A stretch of 64,000 nucleotides of DNA from Clostridia bacterium (GTDB lineage Bacteria > Bacillota > TC1 > UBA5767): assembly GCA_016887505.1 (NCBI GenBank), contig CP069393.1:310001-374000 (forward strand), written 5' to 3'. Positions 17,027-24,855 of the stretch are shown here, piece by piece. The first letter of the stretch is position 1, and every line of letters starts with the position of its first letter. The position numbers were made by a program, and so were the translations under genes. The notes beneath the pieces were generated by a model. It did no database searches. It had not been told where the DNA came from and saw nothing but the letters and a program-made list of their open reading frames with translations.

Positions 17027-17965
17027 ATGAAAAGAGTATTGATTGCAAATGGTGAAGACTTGAAAATATCCATTACATGGTCGCCATTGGACAAGATTTT
17101 GCAAGAGAAATTGCAGGCTGTTGGGTATAGCGCAGATATTGAGTCATTTTCTGACAAAGAACTGAAAGATTCAATAAATGGGTATGATGTTCTTGTGGTT
17201 GGCGAAAGTTTAAAAGTTGATAAAGAAGTCATCGAGGCAAGCAACCTTAAAATGATTGTTAAAGCTGGTCGCTTTTTTAACAATATTGACATCGATGCTG
17301 CTAAAGCCAAAGGAATTATTGTAAAAAACACTCCAGAGTGTAGCCGAAATGCCATAGCAGAATTGATTCTAGGACATATCGTATCGGTTTCTAGGTTCTT
17401 TTTCAAGACCTTTAAAAATATGCCAGAAGGAATATGGGATCAGGCTTCTTGCACAGGTATTGAATTAAGCAATAGGACATTGGGACTTGTTGGATTTGAT
17501 AAAACTGCACAAATACTAGCTAAAAAGGCCGCAGCTCTAGGAATGAAAGTGAGATATTGGGATATAAATGGCAAAGCAGAAGGCTTTGACGAATACGAAT
17601 ATAGAGAATTCAATGCATTAATTTCTGATTCTACTTATCTTTCCTTGCATGCAGAATATGACCCTGCAAAAGGCTATATTATGGGTGAAAAAGAATTATT
17701 TAGCATGGAAAAAGGTGGAAACCTATTCAATTGTACTGACGGTAGATTGGTTGATGAAAAAGCCTTGCTAAAAGCCTTAGGTGCTACTATGGCAGATATG
17801 CATTTGTTCGGAGCTGCCCTTGATGTATTTGAACAGGAACCGACTACTAATGCAGAATTAATGGCACATAGTAGAGTTTCTTTGACTCCGCATATTGGAG
17901 ATTCTACATATGAGGCGAATACTGCAAGAGTTGATGAAATTGTTGATATAATCCAAAAAAATTGA
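17027..17965 (+). CDS. Divergent D-2-hydroxyacid dehydrogenase family protein
   Basis: A 312-residue protein with the PGDH-like fold (substrate domain, Rossmann domain, short C-terminal return). The start at 17027 has GAGGAGG about ten bases upstream. The catalytic Glu (DVFEQEP) and His (LTPHIGDST) are present. The active-site Arg of the usual NTARG motif is replaced: here the stretch reads NCTDGRLVDE, placing Asp at the Arg position. The dinucleotide loop reads GLVGFDKTA where GLIGFGRIG is usual, losing two glycines. So either NAD binding and substrate are unusual or the protein no longer catalyses a normal dehydrogenation. It sits between two operator regions inside the locus. Confidence 0.8.
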   Translation: MKRVLIANGEDLKISITWSPLDKILQEKLQAVGYSADIESFSDKELKDSINGYDVLVVGESLKVDKEVIEASNLKMIVKAGRFFNNIDIDAAKAKGIIVKNTPECSRNAIAELILGHIVSVSRFFFKTFKNMPEGIWDQASCTGIELSNRTLGLVGFDKTAQILAKKAAALGMKVRYWDINGKAEGFDEYEYREFNALISDSTYLSLHAEYDPAKGYIMGEKELFSMEKGGNLFNCTDGRLVDEKALLKALGATMADMHLFGAALDVFEQEPTTNAELMAHSRVSLTPHIGDSTYEANTARVDEIVDIIQKN

Positions 17966-18082
17966 GCTAGTAGAGGAATATGATTTTTTTCACAATTGAT
18001 GGAATTTGAAGCAATGGTGAATTAAATTAAAAAATTTTAGAAGAATAGAAGGAATTTCTCTATAGATGTAGAAATGTAAAAA

Positions 18083-18096
18083 TACAAACGTTTGCA
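18083..18096. promoter_or_regulatory. LacI-type operator O3a upstream of the corrinoid protein gene
   Basis: TACAAACGTTTGCA, core at 18085-18094. It is paired with O3b at a centre-to-centre distance of 33 bases, close to three helical turns. Confidence 0.85.
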
Positions 18097-18115
18097 ATAT
18101 TTTTTTAGAAATGTA

Positions 18116-18129
18116 TACAAACGTTTGCA
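18116..18129. promoter_or_regulatory. LacI-type operator O3b upstream of the corrinoid protein gene
   Basis: TACAAACGTTTGCA, identical to O3a over the 14 bases, ending ten bases before the AAGGAG of the corrinoid gene. Confidence 0.85.
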
Positions 18130-18151
18130 ATTTATGACAAGGAGAATGGTT

Positions 18152-18826
18152 ATGGAAGTACTGGAGAAAATTGCTCAAGTTATCTACGAGGGGGACACGG
18201 AAAAAACTATTGAGTACGCAAAACAAGCAGTCGCAGAAGGATTAGATCCCAATGTCATAATAAATGACGGAGGTGTTAAAGGCCTTGATAAACTTGGCGA
18301 GGACTTTGACAATTTGGAAGTCTTTTTGCCGGAGCTTATGCTGGGTGCTGAGTCAATGAAAGCCTTGATTGCTGAGATGGCTCCATTGCTCGAAGCTCAA
18401 GGAGAAAGCGCGTACAAAGGTACCGTTGTAATAGGATGTGCAAAAGGTGACCTGCATGATATTGGGATGAATCTTGTTGCAACACAGCTAGCAATTAATG
18501 GTTTTAAAATCTTCAATATGGGCACGGATGTAGGTGTTGGTGAGTATATTGATAAAGCCAAAGAAGTGGATGCAAATATCATTGCGGTATCATCTTTAAT
18601 GACTACTAGCGCATATTACCAAGAGGAACTGGTATCTAGACTATCGGTTGAAGGCTTAAGAGATAAATATAAAGTGGTTGTTGGAGGAGGTCCCATTACT
18701 CCTACCTGGACTAAGAAAATTGGAGCGGATGGATATTCACGGACTTCAAACTTAGCAGTCGATTTATGTATCGATTTGGTTGGAACAGATGCCAATACTC
18801 AACAAGAACCGTTGATTTACGAATAG
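18152..18826 (+). CDS. Methylamine-type corrinoid protein (MtmC/MttC-like)
   Basis: A 224-residue cobalamin-binding methyl carrier. The start at 18152 is fixed by AAGGAG seven bases upstream; earlier ATGs overlap the operator. Residues about 1-88 form the helical cap domain typical of MtmC/MtbC/MttC and MetH. The B12 domain has the lower-axial ligand motif D100-L-H102-D-I-G105, then VSSL (147-149 region) and VGGG near 177-180. It accepts a methyl group on Co(I) from a substrate-specific methyltransferase and passes it on. It is 18 bases upstream of an MtmB-family gene, the natural partner. No reductive activase gene is in this window. Confidence 0.93.
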   Translation: MEVLEKIAQVIYEGDTEKTIEYAKQAVAEGLDPNVIINDGGVKGLDKLGEDFDNLEVFLPELMLGAESMKALIAEMAPLLEAQGESAYKGTVVIGCAKGDLHDIGMNLVATQLAINGFKIFNMGTDVGVGEYIDKAKEVDANIIAVSSLMTTSAYYQEELVSRLSVEGLRDKYKVVVGGGPITPTWTKKIGADGYSRTSNLAVDLCIDLVGTDANTQQEPLIYE

Positions 18827-18844
18827 GCCAAAAGGAGAAAATAG

Positions 18845-20242
18845 ATGAGTCATTCAATAAAAGAACTAATCAAATATATGGACCGAGGAAAAAGAGGAAG
18901 AAGAGTACCTGAAAGGGAATGGGATAATGTAATAGTTCCGCAGACTCTTAATGAAGTAGCCAAAAAATATGGTTTGCTTAAAACTTGCGATTTAAAGAAT
19001 CCTGTAAACATGGATCTTGAACTTGCGGATACATTTTATAAGGCTGGTAAGGAAGTAGCTCTTAGATTGGGTCTATATAATACCGATACAGAAACCATAA
19101 CTACGATTACTGAAGAAGAATTGGAAGCTAGCCTCAAAGCGGCTCCCTCCAAATTGGTCCTTGGAAAAGGCCTTAATGAGGTAGTAATTGAAGCTAGAAA
19201 ACCTGAAGATGGTGTTTCTCCAGCTTTTGGTGGACCTCTATCTATCCAAATGAATGAAGAATACTATGTTCCGCTCATTTCAGAAACTTTAAAAAGTAGA
19301 CTTGTAGATGTTCATGAAGGACCATCTTTGGATACAATTTATGGATCACCATTGTTGGCCAATACGCCTTATGAGACTGCGGCCTCATTCTACGAGATGG
19401 AAATGCGTAAAAAGGCACAGTACTTAGCCGGCAGACAAGGGATGCCCAATATGTTGGTATCTAGCTCTAGCACAGAATACGGAAATTTGGCGACATTTGC
19501 TATGTGGGAACAACCTCAAATAGCTTTGGTACTGATCCCATCTTCCTTAAAAACTAACTATTGTTCTTTACATAAATGTGTTCAAACGTTAGCGGTAGGC
19601 GGATATATTGAGTCTGGTTCACCTAACATGATTGGTGGTTTCACAGGTGGCCCCGAAACTACAGCACTTTCAAATATCGCGGACGATTTATTGCAGTATT
19701 CAATTCACCAAGCCCATATGTCAGGTGCGCCATGCTACGACATCAGATATTCTGGCAACTGTGACCGTCATGCGTTATGGTCACAAAGTATTTCAACTCA
19801 AGCAATAGCTCGTAATACTCACTTGATTATGCTTAAAACCATTAACCAAGTAGCAGGCCCATGTACTGAAATGTTTTATAAAGAATCAATAGTTGGATTT
19901 GCAGCGAATTCAGCATCAGGATTAACCTATACCATTGGACCAAGATCTGCCGGTGGAAAGTATAAGAATCACTTAACACCTCTTGATATTTGGTTTGCAG
20001 CAGCTTGTCATAAAGCTGGAGGCAAGATTACGCTTAAAAAGGCCAATGAAATTGCAAACACGTTGATTCCTGAGTACGAAAAATGGCACAAGGAAGATCC
20101 ACCAGCAGGCAGACCTATCAACGAACTATATGATATGGATACAATGATACCTATTCCAGAGCACAAAGAAATGTACCTGCGGATGAGAAAATTGTCAGCT
20201 GAACTTGGAATGCCGTTGCCATCTGATGGTATCTACGATTGA
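18845..20242 (+). CDS. MtmB-family methyltransferase without pyrrolysine
   Basis: A 465-residue homologue of monomethylamine:corrinoid methyltransferase MtmB (about 458 residues in Methanosarcina). Shared landmarks include AGR-x-GM (195-200), a late GPCTEM (338-343) and a PAGR stretch near the end. In archaeal MtmB the amber-encoded pyrrolysine lies three residues after AGRPGM; in an ungapped alignment the codon here is ATG, giving Met203, and no in-frame TAG occurs anywhere. It is therefore a natural non-pyrrolysine relative, by analogy with the MtgB/MtpB/MtcB members of the MttB family that act on quaternary amines. It should methylate the adjacent corrinoid protein from an unidentified, probably N-methylated, substrate. 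AAGGAGAAAATAG precedes the start. Confidence 0.87.
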   Translation: MSHSIKELIKYMDRGKRGRRVPEREWDNVIVPQTLNEVAKKYGLLKTCDLKNPVNMDLELADTFYKAGKEVALRLGLYNTDTETITTITEEELEASLKAAPSKLVLGKGLNEVVIEARKPEDGVSPAFGGPLSIQMNEEYYVPLISETLKSRLVDVHEGPSLDTIYGSPLLANTPYETAASFYEMEMRKKAQYLAGRQGMPNMLVSSSSTEYGNLATFAMWEQPQIALVLIPSSLKTNYCSLHKCVQTLAVGGYIESGSPNMIGGFTGGPETTALSNIADDLLQYSIHQAHMSGAPCYDIRYSGNCDRHALWSQSISTQAIARNTHLIMLKTINQVAGPCTEMFYKESIVGFAANSASGLTYTIGPRSAGGKYKNHLTPLDIWFAAACHKAGGKITLKKANEIANTLIPEYEKWHKEDPPAGRPINELYDMDTMIPIPEHKEMYLRMRKLSAELGMPLPSDGIYD

Positions 20243-20270
20243 TAAGAAATAAGTTTATATAGAGAGAACG

Positions 20271-20335
20271 TCGGCCTTTTGTAAATGTGCTGCTCCTTGA
20301 ATACTCCTATAAAGCTAACAGGAGGCCGATTTTTC
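20271..20335 (+). terminator. Possible terminator after the MtmB-like gene
   Basis: TCGGCC at 20271 can pair with GGCCGA at 20324, followed by TTTTTC, but the loop is long (47 bases) and contains further short complementary pieces (ACTCCT/AGGAG). It probably ends the corrinoid transcript before the lacI-type gene. Confidence 0.45.
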
Positions 20336-20418
20336 TAGTAATAGTATGAGTAGCCGAATGGGATTATAAATAAAACTGAATGGATTGTATGTTTTGCTCA
20401 GTTGGAAAGAGGAGTCGC

Positions 20419-21444
20419 ATGAAGCAGAAGGAACAACTTATCACCATTTCGGATATTGCAAACATGGCAGGTCTGAACCCTTCAACCGTTTCAAGAGTAA
20501 TTAATCATCCAGAAATGGTTAAAGATGAAACCAAAAAGCGTGTGCAGGCTCTTCTCATTGAACATAACTATCAACCTAACTTGCTTGCGCGAAGTTTGCA
20601 GACCAAAAAAAGCGGTATGATCGCTCTGGTAGTTCCTAACTTTACCAACTTGTCTTTTACCAAATTTGCTAGAGGAGCCCAGGTTGGGTTGCAGGAAAAA
20701 GGATATACTATGTTGACCTTTAGTACTCATGAAAGTGAGGAATGGGAAAAGCGTATCCTAAGTGATATTGCAAGATTGAGACTTGATGGAGCAATTATCA
20801 TGTCGACTACCGACCAACTTCCATTCATGGATATTATTCCACAGACTACAAAAATTGTTTTGATAGATCGAGATGCTTCAAAGGAAGGAATTGATTCCCT
20901 TTACTTTGATTACGTACAAGCCTTTGACACACTAATAAAATACTTGAAAAATAGAAATCATAAAAAAATCGCATTGCTTATGGGTGGGCGAAAATCATAT
21001 ACAGGGAAAATCCGTGAGAAAGTATATCGTAATGCGATGAAGAAATATGGTTTAGATGTAAAGGATGACTTCATCAAAGAAGCTTTATGGAGTGCTGCAG
21101 AAGGATGGAAAGCATGTAATAGTTTAATGCAACAACCGGAAAAGCCGACGGCTATCATTGCCGCTACAGACTCTATTGCTTTTGGTGTGATGGGTTACTT
21201 GGAAAATATCAATTATAGAATACCGGAACAAATTTCAGTAATAGGTTTTAACGATGAGCCTTTAAGTAACTATCTTTATCCAAGGCTGTCAACTATGGCT
21301 TGTGATCAATATGATCTGGGATTAGATGCTGCACTTACGATGGTTTCCAGAATTGAGGGAACGCAAACAGGTGTGGTAAAACGTTCATATAAAATGCATT
21401 TAATTGAAAGAAATACAATAGGATACGCAAACATAAGTGAATAG
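20419..21444 (+). CDS. LacI-family transcriptional regulator 1
   Basis: A 341-residue LacI/GalR repressor. The N-terminal helix-turn-helix (about residues 5-50) contains ISDIANMAGLNPSTVSRVINHP with the hinge-region AR-x-LQTKKSG, then a periplasmic-binding-protein-like effector domain (VALVVPNFTNLSF through PTAIIAATDSIAFG). The start at 20419 has AGAGGAG upstream. It sits between the corrinoid unit and the transporter/catabolic operon. The six CAAACGTTTG-type sites in the locus are LacI-type palindromes, so this protein or its paralogue at 35740 probably binds them. The effector is presumably a pathway substrate or intermediate. Confidence 0.93.
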   Translation: MKQKEQLITISDIANMAGLNPSTVSRVINHPEMVKDETKKRVQALLIEHNYQPNLLARSLQTKKSGMIALVVPNFTNLSFTKFARGAQVGLQEKGYTMLTFSTHESEEWEKRILSDIARLRLDGAIIMSTTDQLPFMDIIPQTTKIVLIDRDASKEGIDSLYFDYVQAFDTLIKYLKNRNHKKIALLMGGRKSYTGKIREKVYRNAMKKYGLDVKDDFIKEALWSAAEGWKACNSLMQQPEKPTAIIAATDSIAFGVMGYLENINYRIPEQISVIGFNDEPLSNYLYPRLSTMACDQYDLGLDAALTMVSRIEGTQTGVVKRSYKMHLIERNTIGYANISE

Positions 21445-21672
21445 CAAATAAAGCACAGATTCAATTTAACGAAAGGAGGGAATACTAAGGCGGGCATGAC
21501 GCAGTACAATTTTGGAAGGGTAGTCTAACGTAATAGAATGGTGCAAAGATGCAATACGCGTGTTTTTGCCAATCTAAAGGAGACCCAGATATCTTGTACT
21601 ATCAGGATGATTGCCACAAATGATTCTTGTGCCACACAATTGACCCAAATTCTGAGCTGCATAAAGCACGAA

Positions 21673-21686
21673 TGCAAACGTTTGCG
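21673..21686. promoter_or_regulatory. LacI-type operator O4 upstream of the large catabolic operon
   Basis: TGCAAACGTTTGCG, core CAAACGTTTG at 21675-21684, about 36 bases before the start of the ECF S-component gene. The rest of the 21445-21672 gap contains an AAAGGAGGG not followed by a credible gene. Confidence 0.8.
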
Positions 21687-21721
21687 AACGATGATGTTTT
21701 CAATTTTGAAAGGAGAAAATT

Positions 21722-22333
21722 ATGGGTGATAATGAAGTTCGAGTGCGAGAAGCCATTCATAAACCATCAACTATTCATATCATGACAGCGGCGGTTTGGG
21801 CAGGTATTATTGCAGTTTTACAGGTTATATCTATGTTAGGATTCTCAATTTCTGCTGTTATCGTATCTTTGAATGTGGCTGTTAGCCTTTATGCTGTATC
21901 AGGATTATGGTTCGGTGTTTGGGGAATTCTAGGAGCATGTGTCGGAATGATTATTGGGAATACCATTGGTGGCTTGCCAATATCAATCGTACTACTATTT
22001 CAATTAGCAACAATTTTTGAAATTGCGGTTCCGATGATTGCATTCAGATGGTTTGGTTGCGACCCAAGATTAAGAGACTTGAAAAGCTGGGTAGTATGGA
22101 TAATATCTGCATCAATTATCGCAAGTGGTATATCCAGTATTTTCAGCGCCTGGTATGTAGTACTAGGTCAAGCAGCTCCTGAGTTTTGGTTATATGCAAT
22201 CCTTCCTGGGTGGTTCGCTGGTTCAGCCATTGGTCGAGCTGTTTTAGGTGGCCTAGCATTGGTGGTCCTAACTCCATTTATTCAACGCTTTAGAGGCTAT
22301 GTTCCAAATGAGAAGGATCGTTGGATCGCTTAA
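21722..22333 (+). CDS. ECF transporter S-component-like membrane protein
   Basis: A 203-residue hydrophobic protein with about six predicted helices and a glycine-rich core (VSGLWFGVWGILGACVGMIIGNTIGG), the look of an energy-coupling-factor substrate-binding subunit. Context is the main support: it is followed by a T-component (interrupted) and two ECF-type ATPases in the same operon. I cannot assign it to a named vitamin family. AAAGGAGAAAATT precedes the ATG, and operator O4 lies just upstream. The ligand is probably the locus substrate or a cofactor needed for its breakdown. Confidence 0.75.
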   Translation: MGDNEVRVREAIHKPSTIHIMTAAVWAGIIAVLQVISMLGFSISAVIVSLNVAVSLYAVSGLWFGVWGILGACVGMIIGNTIGGLPISIVLLFQLATIFEIAVPMIAFRWFGCDPRLRDLKSWVVWIISASIIASGISSIFSAWYVVLGQAAPEFWLYAILPGWFAGSAIGRAVLGGLALVVLTPFIQRFRGYVPNEKDRWIA

Positions 22334-22347
22334 GAGAGGAGAAAACA

Positions 22348-22485
22348 ATGAGTACAGAACAAGAATTAGCAAAGAAGCAACAATTAAAATGGGCAAAAAT
22401 TATTAAAACTTATGTCGTGCTATATTGTTTGTTATCTGCTGGCCTTTTGATTTATGCATTGAGAATGGTGGCTTCAGTTAATTAG
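22348..22485 (+). CDS. Small single-helix membrane protein between ECF S and T genes
   Basis: A 45-residue protein with a basic/polar N-terminus (about 1-18) and a single hydrophobic segment (about 22-42, VVLYCLLSAGLLIYALRMVA). GAGAGGAGAAAACA gives a strong ribosome binding site, 14 bases after the S-component stop. Its placement suggests an accessory subunit of the transporter. I do not recognise a family. Confidence 0.7.
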   Translation: MSTEQELAKKQQLKWAKIIKTYVVLYCLLSAGLLIYALRMVASVN

Positions 22486-22499
22486 CTATTAATGTTATC

Positions 22500-22532
22500 C
22501 GGAGGAGGTGGTGGAAATCCACCATTTCCTCC
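22500..22532 (+). other. Stem-loop between the small protein and the ECF T gene
   Basis: GGTGGA pairs with TCCACC and the outer GGAGG with CCTCC, making a GC-rich hairpin just before the T-component ribosome binding site. There is no T tract, so RNA processing or stability control is more likely than termination. Confidence 0.5.
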
Positions 22533-22633
22533 AAAAATATAGGGGGTATTACACAACATGGCTACTAAGGTTATGACAGCTGAAGAAAAGAGTTCATATA
22601 AAAAGACCATTTTCGGTTATACACCAAAGTGGA

Positions 22634-22641
22634 CTGTTTTC
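22634..22641. repeat. Target-site duplication, left copy
   Basis: CTGTTTTC directly before the left end of the IS256-family element; the identical 8-mer follows the right end at 23993-24000. Confidence 0.9.
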
Positions 22642-23992
22642 GAGGGTGTAAAATAATTGGTGTAAACTCCTGAGATTGTATAAACTAAATCTATCTTCAA
22701 GGAGGAACACTATAATGGCCCAGAAAAAACTCATCGACAAACAACTGATCCGCGAACTCATGAAAGAAGGCGAGCTTAAGGATGTCAAAGACATCCAGTC
22801 CCTACTAAAAGCACAGTTCAAAGACATCATGCAAGAAATGCTGGAAGCTGAACTGGATCATGAACTCGGATATAGCAAGTATGACTATAAGAACAAGGAT
22901 ACTACAAACAGCCGTAACGGCATTCGTTCTAAAAAGGTTCGTTCCGATTATGGAGAAATGGAAATTGACATACCTAGAGACCGTAATGGGGATTTTGAAC
23001 CTGTAATCATTAAGAAAAACCAACGTGATGTTTCAAGTATTGATGACCAGGTCATAAGCATGTATGCCAAAGGGATGACTGTCAGAGACATTCAGGATCA
23101 TCTACATAACCTTTACGGAATTGATGTATCACCAACCATGATTTCACAGATTACTGAGAAAATATTACCTGTAATAAAGGAATGGCAGCAACGCCCACTA
23201 CAAGAGGTTTATGCCCACCTAATCATGGATGCCATCCACTACAAAGTCCGTCAGGATGGAAAGATAGTCAACAAAGCAGTCTACATCATACTAGGTATTG
23301 ATTTGGACGGTAAAAAGGACGTTGTAGGTATGTGGGTCGGAGAAAATGAGACCAGTAAATTTTGGCTTAAAGTGTTAACTGATTTGCAGCATCGTGGTGT
23401 TAAGGATGTGCTGATAGTGTCTATCGATGGACTGAATGGCTTTAAAGAAGCAATACAGGCTGTTTATCCAGACACCAGAATTCAGCGGTGCATCGTTCAT
23501 ATGATTCGCAATTCAACGAAATACCTGTCCTGGAAGGACCGTAAAGCATTCGTCAATGATCTTAAACCAATCTACAAAGCAATCAACGAAGATTCCGCTT
23601 TGAACGCTCTACAAGATTTAGAAGACAAGTGGGGCGAGAAGTATTATATCGCGGTAAAACCTTGGAAAGACAACTGGGATGAAGTAGCAACAATGTTCGA
23701 GTATCCGGCTGAAATCAGAAGGATGATATACACAACAAACGCCATCGAAAGCTTTAACCGCCAGCTACGCAAAGTCACGAAATCCAAGAGTGTGTTTCCA
23801 ACCGATGATGCCCTGTTGAAAATGCTGTATCTGGCAATGATTGATATAACCAAGAAATGGACTATGAGGACTCGGGACTGGGGTAAAATTATTAATCAGC
23901 TAGCAATTCACTTCGAGGGACGTATTTGACCTTCCACGAATTGAGTTAAGAAAAATCTTTAAGGAAGTTTACACCAATTTCTTGACAGACTC
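22642..23992 (+). mobile_element. IS256-family insertion sequence, 1351 bp
   Basis: The element is bounded by imperfect inverted repeats of about 29 bp. The left end reads GAGGGTGTAAAATAATTGG and the reverse complement of the right end GAGTCTGTCAAGAAATTGG; both continue GTGTAAACT. It is flanked by 8-bp direct repeats and carries one intact mutator-type transposase. Size, ends and duplication length all fit the IS256 family. The identical duplications and intact transposase suggest a recent, possibly still active, copy. Confidence 0.95.
22715..23929 (+). CDS. IS256-family (mutator-type) transposase
   Basis: A 404-residue DDE transposase. The start at 22715 has AAGGAGG nine bases upstream. The catalytic acidic residues lie in HLIMDAIHYKV, VSIDGLNGFKEAI and TTNAIESFNRQLRK, with the family CIVHMIRNS motif between the second and third. 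No frameshift or internal stop is seen. Confidence 0.96.
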   Translation: MAQKKLIDKQLIRELMKEGELKDVKDIQSLLKAQFKDIMQEMLEAELDHELGYSKYDYKNKDTTNSRNGIRSKKVRSDYGEMEIDIPRDRNGDFEPVIIKKNQRDVSSIDDQVISMYAKGMTVRDIQDHLHNLYGIDVSPTMISQITEKILPVIKEWQQRPLQEVYAHLIMDAIHYKVRQDGKIVNKAVYIILGIDLDGKKDVVGMWVGENETSKFWLKVLTDLQHRGVKDVLIVSIDGLNGFKEAIQAVYPDTRIQRCIVHMIRNSTKYLSWKDRKAFVNDLKPIYKAINEDSALNALQDLEDKWGEKYYIAVKPWKDNWDEVATMFEYPAEIRRMIYTTNAIESFNRQLRKVTKSKSVFPTDDALLKMLYLAMIDITKKWTMRTRDWGKIINQLAIHFEGRI

Positions 23993-24008
23993 CTGTTTTC
24001 TCTAATTT
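23982..24008 (+). promoter_or_regulatory. Possible outward promoter at the IS right end
   Basis: TTGACA (23982-23987) lies inside the right inverted repeat pointing outward, with TAATTT 15 bases later in flanking DNA. Spacing is short of the optimum, but such hybrid promoters are known for IS256-type ends and could keep the downstream operon expressed. Confidence 0.35.
23993..24000. repeat. Target-site duplication, right copy
   Basis: CTGTTTTC directly after the right end of the IS256-family element, matching 22634-22641. Confidence 0.9.
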
Positions 24009-24855
24009 ACACCCACTTGCAAGGATGAGTCTGATTCTGGTATTTAATATACCGTTTCTGATGGCTAATCCAATTATTAATATTTTCTTTTTGGTTATGG
24101 TATTGGCACTTTATCGAATAGCAAAAGTACCGAAAGCATATTTTATGAAGTTCTTGCCATTTGGCATAACGCTAACTTTCTTCCTATTTCTAACCTATGC
24201 ATTTTTTCCATCTATTTATATAGATCCACCATATAAATATAACTTAATTACTATTGGCGCATTCACATATCATTTCGAAAATCTCATCGTTTCAATTGCT
24301 ATGTGGCTCCGTTGGATGCCAGCAATTTTTGGAGCGTTGTTTGTATTTGCGATTATTGATGAAAAAGATATCAACATCGCACTAAAAACACTACGCGTAC
24401 CATTCTTTTTAAGACTTGTTATTGCGACCGGACTAAGATGCTTTTTTTCTTTTTACTATGATGCAATGCAAATCCTGGAAGCACAGAAGGCCAGAGGCCT
24501 AGACTTCATGAATATGAATATCTTTCGAAGACTCAAGTATTATATCGCTATCTTGGTACCACTAGTTATGATCGAGATGCAAAAAGCAGATTCTATGTCT
24601 GATGCAGCCGATTCACGTGGTTATGTTCCCTTTGATGAAGGAACTGGTGAAAAGATTGAAAGAACAGAATTTATCGGAAGAGATGTAGTCATGGAAGCAA
24701 AGGATAAAGTGGTATTGATCGGTGCAATTTTACTATTTGTCGTGTTCATTGGCTTGAATGCTATTCCTGAAACTTCCGCAGTCTTACAATGGGTGCCGTC
24801 ATCCATGAGCGAATTGATAAGCCTTTAGTAATCATAGAAAAATGGGAGGAAAATA

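Larger units (their letters stand above)
22558..24828 (+). pseudogene. ECF transporter T-component gene, interrupted by an IS256-family element
   Basis: The 5' part (22558-22641, 28 codons, ending PKWTVF) and the 3' part (24001-24828) are separated by the insertion sequence. Removing the element plus one copy of the 8-bp duplication restores a single frame of 303 residues across the junction, reading TVFSNLHPLARMSLILVF, typical of ECF T subunits at the start of the first helix. The 3' part encodes about five helices and both Arg-Gly coupling motifs (QKARGLDF and ADSRGY). In the present state the 5' frame stops at 22656 inside the element. An ATG at 24025 could in principle give a 267-residue shortened protein, but its AAGG sits directly against the ATG. 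Function is doubtful. Confidence 0.9.

Noticed and set aside
19583-19592. CAAACGTTAG inside the MtmB-like gene as a further LacI operator
   Set aside because: Only half of the palindrome is intact and it is deep in coding sequence.
18845-20242. Pyrrolysine in the MtmB-like protein
   Set aside because: No in-frame TAG exists in the gene; the aligned codon is ATG.
21538-21729. 63-residue frame upstream of the ECF S gene
   Set aside because: No ribosome binding site, Cys/Thr-rich composition unlike neighbours, and it spans the LacI-type operator.
22644-24011. GGGTGTAAA/TTTACACCC as the outer ends of the IS
   Set aside because: These outer matches are partly host sequence; ends at GAG (22642) and CTC (23992) give a perfect 8-bp duplication and restore the host reading frame.
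24025-24828. Independent gene starting at ATG 24025
   Set aside because: The coding frame continues upstream to 24001 with T-component-like residues and joins the 5' fragment once the insertion sequence is removed.
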